Positions 25,695 through 34,106 of a stretch of DNA of 64,000 nt are shown here, in pieces. The notes under the pieces are model-generated. The model ran no database searches. It was not told the DNA's origin and was given only the letters and a program-made list of their open reading frames with translations. The DNA lies in contig JAURMR010000001.1 of the NCBI GenBank assembly GCA_030830565.1, positions 1 to 64,000 of the forward strand. Direction: 5' to 3'. The stretch comes from Acidimicrobiales bacterium. GTDB taxonomy: Bacteria > Actinomycetota > Acidimicrobiia > Acidimicrobiales > Acidimicrobilacustridaceae. A program made the translations under genes and the position numbers. The first letter of the stretch is position 1; each line of letters begins with the position of its first letter.

Positions 25695-28502
25695 TTAGGA
25701 ATCGGAACGAGCAATGGCTCGTTCGTCGGTGCCGAGGTAGGAAGCGATGACTGCGGGGTCATTGCGGATTGCATTTGGTTCGCCTTCGGCGATGACGCAA
25801 CCAGCTTCGAGGCAGTAGATCCGATCTGAAATCGACATCACCATCGGCATGTCATGTTCGATGATCAGGATCGATGCCCCGAGTTCCTTACGAATTGACT
25901 CGATAAGCGGACCGAATGCTTCGGTCTCTTTTTGAGCCACACCAGCGGTTGGTTCATCAAGGAGCAACAACTCGCTATCAAGAGCGAGGAGTGCACCAAG
26001 CTCGACGATGCGGCGTGAGCCGGTCGAGAGTTCACCGAGGAGTGAATCGGCATAGCGGGAGAGGCCGAGGTAGCCGATGATCTCGTTGGCCTGCTTTTGC
26101 TTGCGCTTCTCACGTTGTGGTGACGGCGGAAGGGAAAGCATGGACGGAACGAGGAGCGAACGTTCTCGAGCTTCGAGCGCCACCATCAGTGTCTCGCGAA
26201 CACTGAGAGAAGAGAACAGGCGAGCGTTCTGGAACGCACGACCCATTCCTAAACGGGCACGACGAGGCGAGGACATCTTCGAGACCTCGGTGCCGAACAG
26301 CTCGATACTCCCCGACATCGGCACGAAACCGCTGATGGCGTTCATGAGCGTGGACTTGCCTGCGCCATTTGTTCCGATGAGGCCGACGATTTCACCAGGC
26401 TTGACGCTGATCGATGCATTGTCGACGGCGACTCGTCCTCCAAATCGAACCGTGACGTTGGAGGTGATCAGCGGCATCTTGCTGGCTTCATCATGGGTCT
26501 TGACCGATGCGAGCGAACCAACAGAACCGGTTTGCGTATTGCGCTTTGGTTCCCAGCCCGAACGCTTTGCGAGCCAGTTCAGCATCATGTCGCGACCGCT
26601 ATGCAGGATCGAAATGAGGCCGCCGGGGAAGTAGAGCAACACGACGAGCATGCCAATGCCCGATGCGAACAATTTCACCTGTGGCGTGCCGTCGAAAAGG
26701 ATGGGCAGCGCAACAATGACAAGTACTCCGAGTACGGCGCCGGTTATTGAAGCGATGCCGCCAACGACAGCAACAGCGACGACTCGAAGCGATTGTTCAA
26801 CCTCAAACCATCCAGTGAGTGGCGTGAGTTCTGCTTGGGCAGACAGCAGGGGAAGAAGGCCACCGGCGAGTGCAGCAAGACCTCCGGAAATCGCAAAGGC
26901 GAGGATCTTCTTCGCCGTCGGCGACACGGTGTAGGCCGAAGCAGTGAGTTCGTTGTCCCGCACCGCAATGATCGAACGACCCACACCTGTGCGGCGAATC
27001 TGCCAAACGAGCACGAGAGCAATCGCCATTGCCAGAAGGCAGAACCAATACACGCCGTGGAAATTGTTTCCCTTGATCTCCCAGAAGAGCAGTTTGTAGC
27101 CCTTGGCACGATTGACATTGAGCTTGGCAATACCGCCTTGACCGGACAGGGCACTGTTGAAGATCAACCAGTTTCGGACCATCAAGCCGAATCCGAGCGT
27201 GATGACCGCGAGGAACAACCCCTTAATCCGCAAGGCAGGAACACCAACGATGAGGGCAGCGATGATGCCGATGACGACACCGAAAAGAATGGCGATCGGG
27301 ATTGGAAGCCCTTCGGCAAATTTCACGGTGAAGTACGCGCCAATGGCAACAAAGCCGAACTGGCCGAGCGAAAGTTGACCGGCCCAGCCTGTAAGCACGG
27401 TGACGGACAGCGCGGCGATGATCCAGATCGGAATCTCGGAGTAGCGAAGCCAATCGGTGGGCTTATCAAACATCATTGGGAGCAGGAAGGCTCCGGCCAC
27501 GAGCACGCCAATGCCGAGAATGGTTGAGGTTCGATACAGCGGATGCTTGCGAAGTTCTTCGTTCGCCGCGCGCATCTTGGTTGTGAGCTGCCATTCACCA
27601 GCGGTCATGCCTGCGGACTTGCCCTTCACCAAAATGAGGACGAGCAGGATCACGAAGATTGCGACGGTGTTTGAGCCGGTCGGAACATCGCCGGTCTGTC
27701 CCCACGTGACCAGCAGCATGTCAACCACGCCGATGACGACGCCACCGAGAACGGTCCAGTTGAATGAACGCATTCCGCCGAACATCGCTGCGGTAAGAGA
27801 AAGTAGAAGAAGCTTCGGGCCAAGGGCCGAACTCACAACCGCGATGTTTCCACCCTGAACCGGAGCAATGAGGAGTGCTGCGATGACGGCAAGCAACCCG
27901 GCGAGGCCCCACACCTTGGTGGAGACGGATCGAATCGAAATGCCAGCCAACTGTGCCGAGGGCGCATTATCCGCAGTTGCTCGAACCTGACGGCCGAACT
28001 TCGACTTCTGTAACAACCACGTGAGGCCGAGCATGAGGAGCGGAGCGGCGATGAGGATCGTGATTTCCGGACCGGTGACCGTGATGCCAAAGGGCTCCCA
28101 CTTTCCGCTGAGAAGCGTGGGGTAGGAAACGTTGCCGCTGAGGTCGTCGGGAATTGGAAGTCGCAACTGCAACAACTGAATGAGCTGCGTGATACCGAGT
28201 GTTGCGACGAACAACAACAATCTCGGTTGGGTAAAGAGTCGTCGCAGGATGAGTTCGGCGGCGACTCCGAGGATCACGCCCGACGCCAGTGCAATCGGCA
28301 TTGAGAGTGAATACGGGATGTCGTATTGCAAGTACAGCAGTGCCATTGCGTAACCGCCGAACGCGCCGATCTGCCCTTGGGCAAAGTTGATGACGCCGGT
28401 GGCACGGAAGATAAGCACGAGTCCGAATGCAACGAGTGCGTAGACGAGTCCTTGGACGACGCCGGAGAAAACAATGTCGCCACTAAATGCAAGTCCAAAC
28501 AT
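25695..28502 (-). CDS. LivH-LivM-LivG triple fusion, ABC permease plus ATPase (system 2)
   Basis: 935 residues in one uninterrupted frame. LivH-like helices come first (GVINFAQGQIGAFGGY), LivM-like helices next (GWAGQLSLGQFGFVAIGAY, PALRIKGLFLAV), and residues about 676-935 form a LivG ATPase: Walker A GTNGAGKS, signature LSTGSRRIVELG, Walker B LLLDEPTAGV, switch EHDMPM, and C-terminal YLGTDE. One chain therefore supplies both channel halves and one ATPase. The ATG at 28502 is chosen, just after the stop of the upstream gene, with GGAGAGGG 8 nt before it; a GTG at 28511 in the same frame is the alternative. It is co-transcribed with the MFS-LivF gene. Confidence 0.9.
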   Translation of the reverse strand: MFGLAFSGDIVFSGVVQGLVYALVAFGLVLIFRATGVINFAQGQIGAFGGYAMALLYLQYDIPYSLSMPIALASGVILGVAAELILRRLFTQPRLLLFVATLGITQLIQLLQLRLPIPDDLSGNVSYPTLLSGKWEPFGITVTGPEITILIAAPLLMLGLTWLLQKSKFGRQVRATADNAPSAQLAGISIRSVSTKVWGLAGLLAVIAALLIAPVQGGNIAVVSSALGPKLLLLSLTAAMFGGMRSFNWTVLGGVVIGVVDMLLVTWGQTGDVPTGSNTVAIFVILLVLILVKGKSAGMTAGEWQLTTKMRAANEELRKHPLYRTSTILGIGVLVAGAFLLPMMFDKPTDWLRYSEIPIWIIAALSVTVLTGWAGQLSLGQFGFVAIGAYFTVKFAEGLPIPIAILFGVVIGIIAALIVGVPALRIKGLFLAVITLGFGLMVRNWLIFNSALSGQGGIAKLNVNRAKGYKLLFWEIKGNNFHGVYWFCLLAMAIALVLVWQIRRTGVGRSIIAVRDNELTASAYTVSPTAKKILAFAISGGLAALAGGLLPLLSAQAELTPLTGWFEVEQSLRVVAVAVVGGIASITGAVLGVLVIVALPILFDGTPQVKLFASGIGMLVVLLYFPGGLISILHSGRDMMLNWLAKRSGWEPKRNTQTGSVGSLASVKTHDEASKMPLITSNVTVRFGGRVAVDNASISVKPGEIVGLIGTNGAGKSTLMNAISGFVPMSGSIELFGTEVSKMSSPRRARLGMGRAFQNARLFSSLSVRETLMVALEARERSLLVPSMLSLPPSPQREKRKQKQANEIIGYLGLSRYADSLLGELSTGSRRIVELGALLALDSELLLLDEPTAGVAQKETEAFGPLIESIRKELGASILIIEHDMPMVMSISDRIYCLEAGCVIAEGEPNAIRNDPAVIASYLGTDERAIARSDS

Positions 28503-28503
28503 G

Positions 28504-30756
28504 TCAGGCACCCTCTCCGCTCAGGAACACGGCCCGCAAAAGGTCGTCACGCTCCAAGAGTTCCTGGGCAGGTCCTTCAAACCTCACCTGACCACGTTCC
28601 ATGAACACTGCTCGATCGGCGACGGAAAGGGCAACGTTGACCGACTGTTCAACGAGCACCATGGTTGTTCCTTGCGCTTTGAGTTGTTCAACGATCGCGA
28701 GCAAGCGTTGAACGATGATGGGAGCCAAGCCCAGTGACAGTTCGTCGATGAGCAGCAGGTCGGGCTGAAGCATGATCGCCTTTCCGAGAGCCAGCATTTG
28801 CTGCTGTCCTCCGGAGAGCGAACCAGCTTTGGAATCGACAAGATGAAGAAGTTCAGGGAAGACCTCGAAGGTCGCGTCCAATCGCTCAGCACGCTTGGAC
28901 CTGTCTTCGATGAGTTCGCTCCAGAGCTCGAGGTTCTCTGAAACGGTCATCGACGGAAATACCGCCTCGCCGCCTGGGATCTGCATCATGCCGAGAGCTA
29001 CTCGGTACTGCGGATCAACAAGGGTGATCGTGCGGCCGTTCATACGAACCACGCCACGGTCAGGGTTGAGCAGACCACTAATAGATTTCAAAATTGTGGA
29101 CTTGCCGGCACCGTTCGTTCCGAGAAGGGCAAGACATTCGCCCTTCTTGACTTCGAAACTGACATCGAACAGGACCTGAAGAGTTCCGTAGGAAGCGTCG
29201 ACGTTACGGACCTGAAGAACGGGAATGTTCTCCGGGTCAGCGGCCATGCGCTTTTGTTCTTCCTGCATTTCCATGAGCTCAGCAACGGTGAGTGAAATAT
29301 CGCGCTTCATGTAGCGGGATCCGTAGATGATGAGCAAGCCACCAAGAAGCGCTGCGGGCGGCACCACAACGGTGAGTGCCGTGCGCTGACCGAAGGCGTC
29401 GGAGAATGCGCCGGTGAGCAAGCCGCCGAAGAAGCCGCCCATGAGGAAGATGTAGACGCCCACCATTGCGAAGGCCTGGGCTCGCATTTGGTAGGGGACG
29501 ACTGCGGAAATGGTCGGACCCATTTGCGTAAACGCCATTCCCTGGAATGCGTTGCCTATGGCGAAGAACGCAATCAGAAGTGCGGCCGATTCAAATCGAA
29601 GACCGATCGTGAGGAAAAGCCCGTAGAGCAAAATGGAAACGCCCATGAGTTTGAGCGCTGAAGGCGGGTTCTTGCGGAAGAGTCGTTCGCCGTAGCGACC
29701 AGCGATGGGAATAGTGATGACGGAGACCGACCAGGTGATCGACAGGATCCAACCACGCTGAAACGCGTCGTAGCCGTAGACATCTTTCATCATGAGATTG
29801 AATGTGGCCGGTACGGCAACGAGCGCAAAGCCAAGCACGCCGATGCCGACGATCAGGAAGTAGAAGGTGCGTACCTTCTTAAGACGGGCCATCGCTGCGC
29901 TGAGACGTACCGGTCCGTCATCGACGGCGTTGTCGTGAACTTCTGCACCGAAGACAGCTTTTTGTTCGTTACGACCTCGTTGGGGTTCGCGCTTAAGGAA
30001 AAACGCGACGGCAAGCATTGATGCGGGGATGCCAAACATCCAAAACACCCACCGCCAATCGCCGGCACCGCCACCGGCGATCGCAACGATGCCGCCGGCA
30101 ACGATCGGGCCGACGACCTGGCCGATCGGGCGACCAAGCGTTTGCGCAGCAAACATGCGAGTACGAACACCGAGTGGGTATTGATCGGCAATCAACGAAG
30201 GAGTGATGGGGATGTTTGCGGCTTTACCGATACCGGTACCCGCAGTTGCAATACCCATCTGAAATGGATTGACGATGAAGCCAATCGCAACGCCGAAAAG
30301 CCCCCAAACGGCAGTCGCACCGGCAAGGACCTTGGTACGCGAAAAGCGATCTGCTAGCCAAGCGAACGGAAGCGTGGAAAGAACAAGAACGACGCCGCCG
30401 AAACTGATGAGGCCGAGCAGCGTTGTATCGGAAATATTGAGAGTTTCTTGGATGTCAGGTCCGAGGACGAGAAGTGCGACTTGTTGAAACTCCTCGACAA
30501 CGATGAGGAGAAGCAGCAGCAGGATCATGCCAATGCCGCCCTGTTTCAGGCCCTCGCCGAGCTTCATCGCGTTGGCCTCACCAACACCTGGCAACAGGTC
30601 GTCGGGCAGAACAAACTCCTCGGACTTCTCTGCCTCAAGGCGACTCGACTCTTCGTCGAAAATCACTGAGGTGAGGCTGCTGAGGCCCCCTTCGGCAGCA
30701 GCGCTTGGTGCGTCGCTGCGAGTGTCCTCGCTGGCTCCCATAGTCCCGTCTGTCAC
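28504..30756 (-). CDS. MFS transporter fused to LivF-type ABC ATPase
   Basis: 750 residues in one frame. A polar N-terminus of about 65 residues is followed by about 12 hydrophobic helices with MFS traits (ADRFSRTKVLAG in the loop after helix 2; a long central loop; a second half with TISAVVPYQMRAQAF). A 25-residue linker rich in Glu/Met leads to a full LivF ATPase, residues 511-750: Walker A GTNGAGKS (546-553), signature LSGGQQQ (647-653), Walker B LLLIDELSLGLAP, switch VEQS. The next gene fuses LivH, LivM and LivG but no LivF, so this ATPase is needed to complete it. GTG 30756 has AAGGAAA upstream; ATG 30741 is an alternative. What the MFS part carries is unknown. Confidence 0.9.
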   Translation of the reverse strand: MTDGTMGASEDTRSDAPSAAAEGGLSSLTSVIFDEESSRLEAEKSEEFVLPDDLLPGVGEANAMKLGEGLKQGGIGMILLLLLLIVVEEFQQVALLVLGPDIQETLNISDTTLLGLISFGGVVLVLSTLPFAWLADRFSRTKVLAGATAVWGLFGVAIGFIVNPFQMGIATAGTGIGKAANIPITPSLIADQYPLGVRTRMFAAQTLGRPIGQVVGPIVAGGIVAIAGGGAGDWRWVFWMFGIPASMLAVAFFLKREPQRGRNEQKAVFGAEVHDNAVDDGPVRLSAAMARLKKVRTFYFLIVGIGVLGFALVAVPATFNLMMKDVYGYDAFQRGWILSITWSVSVITIPIAGRYGERLFRKNPPSALKLMGVSILLYGLFLTIGLRFESAALLIAFFAIGNAFQGMAFTQMGPTISAVVPYQMRAQAFAMVGVYIFLMGGFFGGLLTGAFSDAFGQRTALTVVVPPAALLGGLLIIYGSRYMKRDISLTVAELMEMQEEQKRMAADPENIPVLQVRNVDASYGTLQVLFDVSFEVKKGECLALLGTNGAGKSTILKSISGLLNPDRGVVRMNGRTITLVDPQYRVALGMMQIPGGEAVFPSMTVSENLELWSELIEDRSKRAERLDATFEVFPELLHLVDSKAGSLSGGQQQMLALGKAIMLQPDLLLIDELSLGLAPIIVQRLLAIVEQLKAQGTTMVLVEQSVNVALSVADRAVFMERGQVRFEGPAQELLERDDLLRAVFLSGEGA

Positions 30757-30823
30757 TGAGATTTCCTTGTCTGGAGGCCCCGCCCGTGGGGGAGTTCGTG
30801 CAACCTACAACACAGATAGTGGG

Positions 30824-30837
30824 GTGACTAGCGTCAC
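30824..30837. promoter_or_regulatory. Palindromic operator candidate, site A
   Basis: GTGACTAGCGTCAC, arms GTGAC/GTCAC with a 4-nt spacer, in the 173-bp region between the MFS-LivF gene (minus) and binding protein 1 (plus). On the plus strand it lies just upstream of a possible -35/-10 pair (TTGTTA 30843, TAATGA 30864). On the minus strand it falls in a possible promoter (TTGTGA, then TATCTG 15 nt on). The same palindrome occurs twice before binding protein 2, which supports a regulatory role. The regulator is not identified. Confidence 0.6.
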
Positions 30838-30929
30838 AATAATTGTTATGCCAGTTAATTAACTAATGATAGTTTTTCTCGCTTGCAAACGATCCCGTCA
30901 TCCGGCGGACCAACAGAAGTGGGGACACT

Positions 30930-32366
30930 ATGACTCGTGCACGCGGATGGAAGGCCCTTGCGGCCATCGTCTGTGCGCTCGCGCTGACCGCAACAGCGGC
31001 GGCATGCAGTAGCAGCAGCAACTCAAGCGGGGGCGGAAGCTCCAGCGGCAGCAACGGCGATACCACTGGCATCAGTGGTGAGACGATCAAGATCGGCGTT
31101 TCCGTCTCTGATCTCGACGGTCTTCGCGCCGCAGGTTTCGCCCTGGCCCCGGCGCTCACCACCCAGAATCTCTCGAAGCGCGTCACGACCTATTTCGACG
31201 AGTGGAACGCCGCCGGTGGCATCAACGGTTACAAGATTGAGCCGGTCATCATGACCTGGGATCCGGTCAAGCCCGCAACCGCTCAGAAGGTGTGCGACGA
31301 CGCCACCATCAACACGCCGGTGTTCGCCTTTGTGAACTCCAGCGGCATGGGCGCAAAGTACATCGAGTGCATCGCTGCAGCAGGAGTACCGACCTTCTTC
31401 GGTGAAGTCGCTCCGCAGGCAGCCCACGACACCGGTGTCCTCACCACCATCTCGCCTTCGGCCGAAGTCAACGCGACCGCTGGTATCGATGCAGCGATTG
31501 CTGATGGTCAGATCCCGAAGGGTGCCTCAGTTGGCATCATTACCGGTAATGGCCCCGAGCATGTTGCTGCGACCTCTGCAGCAAAGGTTTCCCTTGAAAA
31601 GAACAGCAATAAGGTCACTGTCGTTGCGGTGAATACCCTCGGTGGCGACACCGGCGTGATGAGCACCGAATCCGCTGCCGCAATCAACACGTTTAAGTCC
31701 GCTGGTGTGGCCAACGTTGTGAATGCTGTGCAGTTCACCTCAGCTACTGGATTCTGGGACGGCGCTGCTGGCAATAACTGGAGCTTCACCTTCCTTGACG
31801 TTGCATCTTCGGCGTGTACCGCGTACGGCGCAAAGTCGCTGAAGGCATCAGCGGTTGGTGGCATTTGCTACACGACCTTTGGTGACAACGTGAATTCCTC
31901 TGGTTCGCTTGCGACCGAAACCACGTTTGAAAAGGAATGTCGTGCGCACTTCGACGCAATGTCGAAGAGCGACTTTGATGGCGCGCCGTCGTACCCGGGC
32001 GTTCCCTCTGGTGAAACCCGCACCCTTCCTGACGGCACCAAGGTCAGCTCTGACTACGCGCCTGTCGACTGCACCTTTGCGAACGTGATCAAGCTTGCAC
32101 TCGAGAAAGCCGGCAAGAACCTTGATCGTGGATCGTTTATGAAGGCTCTTCGTAGTCTCGGTGACGTTCCGATCGCACTCGCCTCAAATGGCAAGGGCAA
32201 CGCGGCAGAGGGCAAGACCTACCTCGCCACCCTGCTTCACGGTGTGAAACTCACTGCTGCCCCGACGGGCACGGCCAAGAACGCGACTGGCACCTACAAC
32301 GGTTGCGCCATTGACGTTCAGTGCTGGGTCCCGACAAACAGCAACTGGTACCCAATCGCCAAGTAG
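30930..32366 (+). CDS. Liv-type substrate-binding lipoprotein 1 (system 2)
   Basis: 478 residues. Lipoprotein signal with Cys26 after ATAAA, a Ser/Gly-rich linker, then a type 1 periplasmic-binding fold (IKIGVSVSDLDGLRAAG, YFDEWNAAGGINGYKI, PTFFGEV, DTGVMSTESAAAINTFKSAG). It should capture the substrate for the divergently encoded LivHMG and MFS-LivF proteins. GGGGACACT precedes the ATG. Nearly the same protein is encoded directly downstream. The ligand is unknown. Confidence 0.9.
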   Translation: MTRARGWKALAAIVCALALTATAAACSSSSNSSGGGSSSGSNGDTTGISGETIKIGVSVSDLDGLRAAGFALAPALTTQNLSKRVTTYFDEWNAAGGINGYKIEPVIMTWDPVKPATAQKVCDDATINTPVFAFVNSSGMGAKYIECIAAAGVPTFFGEVAPQAAHDTGVLTTISPSAEVNATAGIDAAIADGQIPKGASVGIITGNGPEHVAATSAAKVSLEKNSNKVTVVAVNTLGGDTGVMSTESAAAINTFKSAGVANVVNAVQFTSATGFWDGAAGNNWSFTFLDVASSACTAYGAKSLKASAVGGICYTTFGDNVNSSGSLATETTFEKECRAHFDAMSKSDFDGAPSYPGVPSGETRTLPDGTKVSSDYAPVDCTFANVIKLALEKAGKNLDRGSFMKALRSLGDVPIALASNGKGNAAEGKTYLATLLHGVKLTAAPTGTAKNATGTYNGCAIDVQCWVPTNSNWYPIAK

Positions 32367-32391
32367 TCAGTCGTTGGGTAGAGAAGTAGAA

Positions 32392-32427
32392 GGGGCGTCG
32401 GCTTCGGTCGGCGCCCCTTTTCTTTTT
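32392..32427 (+). terminator. Rho-independent terminator with TTCG loop
   Basis: 11-bp stem (32392-32402 with 32407-32417, two G-T wobbles), TTCG tetraloop, then TTTTCTTTTT. It ends transcription of binding protein 1, so gene 2 needs its own promoter. Confidence 0.92.
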
Positions 32428-32447
32428 CCTCGTCTCGCAAGAAAGCC

Positions 32448-32490
32448 TTGACGCCGGTGACGGCAGTCACGCTATGGTGACGGGCGTCAC
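32448..32490 (+). promoter_or_regulatory. Promoter of binding protein 2 with two palindromic operators
   Basis: A -35-like TTGACG (32448-32453) and a -10-like TATGGT (32473-32478) are 19 nt apart. Operator B, GTGACGGCAGTCAC (32457-32470), fills the spacer; operator C, GTGACGGGCGTCAC (32477-32490), overlaps the -10 and probable start point. B and C are exactly 20 bp apart, about two helix turns, so a repressor could bind both on one face. Both match site A in their arms. Confidence 0.7.
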
Positions 32491-32555
32491 TGACTCGCCT
32501 AGGGGGAAAGTGGCAGCCGGATAGCCCGGCACTTCATAGGACATTTGGGGGAACC

Positions 32556-34004
32556 ATGGGACGGAAACGCGGATTGAGAGCCATCGCGGCGCTCGTCTGT
32601 GTGCTCGCGCTGACCGCAACAGCGGCAGCTTGTAGCAGCGGCAGCAGCTCAGGCGGGGGCGGAAGCTCCAAAGACAGCGGAAGCAACGGTGATACCACGG
32701 GTATCTCCGGCGAGACCATCAAGTTTGGTGTTGCGGTTTCCGATCTCGATGGCCTGCGTGCCTCCGGGTTCAACCTTGCACCGGCACTTACGACGCAGAA
32801 TCTCTCGAAGCGCATTACCTCGTACTTCGATGAGTGGAATGCCGCTGGCGGCATCAACGGCTACAAGGTCGAACCAGTGATCCTTGTTTGGGATCCGGTG
32901 AAGCCGGCGACTGCGCAAAAAGTGTGCGATGACGCCACCATCAATAACCCCGTCTTCGCATTTATCAATGCGAGTGGCATGGGCGCGAAGTACATCGAGT
33001 GCATCGCAAAGGCTGGCGTTCCAACCTTCTTCGGTGAAGTTGCACCGCAGTCGGCGCATGACACTGGCTTCTTCACTTCTATCTCGCCTTCGGCTGAAGT
33101 CAATGCGAGCAGTGGTGTGAAGGCTGCAATCGAAGCCGGTCAGATTCCGAAGGGCAATGCAGTCGGCATTCTTGCGGGAAACGGTCCGGAACATGTTGCT
33201 GCAACCGCCGCAGCGAAGGCTGCGCTTGAGGCCAATGGCAACAAGGTGACGGCGGTGAGTGTCAACACTCTCCAGGGCGATACCGGCATCATGAGCACCG
33301 AGTCGGCAGCTGCGATCAACACCTTCAAGTCGGCCAATGTCACCAACATCGTTGTGGCTCTGCAGTTCACCTCGTCGACTGGTTTCTGGGACAACGCTGC
33401 GGGCAACAACTGGAACTTCACGTTCCTTGATGTTGCTTCGTCGATGTGCACCGCCTATGGCGCCAAGTCCCTGAAGCCCTCGGCTGTGGGTGGCACCTGC
33501 TACACGATCTTCGGCGACAACGTGACCTCCGATGGCAAGCTTTCACCTGAGTCAACCTTCGAGAAGGAGTGCCGTGCGCACTTCGACAAGATCTCGACTG
33601 CCGACTTCGGTGGAGTCACGTCGTATCCGGGTGTTCCGTCCGGCGAGACTCGCACTCTTCCTGACGGCACCAAGGTCAGTTCTGATTACGCTCCGAACGA
33701 GTGCACCCTCACAAACCTGATCAAGCTTGCGCTTGAGAAGGCGGGCAAGAATCTTGACCGCGGTTCATTCATGAAGGCTGTTCGCACGGTCGGCGAGGTT
33801 CCGATTGCGCTTGCATCCGACGGCAAGGGCAACGCAACTGAGGATCGCACCTTCATTGGTACGGTCACCCACGGTGTGAAACTCACTGCCGCTGCAACGG
33901 GCACGGCCAAGAATGCAACAGGCACATACAACGGTTGCCCCGTCGACATTCAGTGCTGGGTTCCGGTCGGCTCGACCTGGTACCCGATCACGATCACGAA
34001 GTAA
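32556..34004 (+). CDS. Liv-type substrate-binding lipoprotein 2 (system 2)
   Basis: 482 residues, tandem paralogue of the preceding gene: lipoprotein signal with Cys26 (ATAAAC), Ser/Gly linker, and the same fold and motifs (IKFGVAVSDLDGLRASG, YFDEWNAAGGINGYKV, PTFFGEVAPQSAHDTG). Differences are scattered, including in segments flanking the expected ligand cleft, so ligand range may differ. TTTGGGGGAACC precedes the ATG. It has its own promoter with two operators and its own terminator, so it is regulated separately from copy 1. Confidence 0.9.
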   Translation: MGRKRGLRAIAALVCVLALTATAAACSSGSSSGGGGSSKDSGSNGDTTGISGETIKFGVAVSDLDGLRASGFNLAPALTTQNLSKRITSYFDEWNAAGGINGYKVEPVILVWDPVKPATAQKVCDDATINNPVFAFINASGMGAKYIECIAKAGVPTFFGEVAPQSAHDTGFFTSISPSAEVNASSGVKAAIEAGQIPKGNAVGILAGNGPEHVAATAAAKAALEANGNKVTAVSVNTLQGDTGIMSTESAAAINTFKSANVTNIVVALQFTSSTGFWDNAAGNNWNFTFLDVASSMCTAYGAKSLKPSAVGGTCYTIFGDNVTSDGKLSPESTFEKECRAHFDKISTADFGGVTSYPGVPSGETRTLPDGTKVSSDYAPNECTLTNLIKLALEKAGKNLDRGSFMKAVRTVGEVPIALASDGKGNATEDRTFIGTVTHGVKLTAAATGTAKNATGTYNGCPVDIQCWVPVGSTWYPITITK

Positions 34005-34024
34005 TTCGCTGATCAATGAATTTG

Positions 34025-34064
34025 GAGGAGGGCGTCGGCTTCGGCCGGCGCCCTCCTCGCGTTT
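34025..34064 (+). terminator. Rho-independent terminator with TTCG loop
   Basis: 15-bp stem (34025-34039 with 34044-34058, one G-T wobble), TTCG loop, then GCGTTTT. It is a stronger relative of the terminator at 32392. Confidence 0.9.
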
Positions 34065-34106
34065 TCCCGCTACGTTTCGATTTCTCACGTGAGTGATTGG
34101 GGAACC

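Larger units (their letters stand above)
30930..34058 (+). repeat. Tandem duplication of binding-protein gene with its terminator
   Basis: The genes at 30930-32366 and 32556-34004 encode proteins alike from the first signal-peptide residues to the C-terminus, with most positions identical by eye. Each is followed by a hairpin sharing GGGCGTCGGCTTCGG and a TTCG loop, so the copied unit included the terminator. Synonymous codon differences are frequent throughout, so the duplication is not very recent. Confidence 0.85.
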
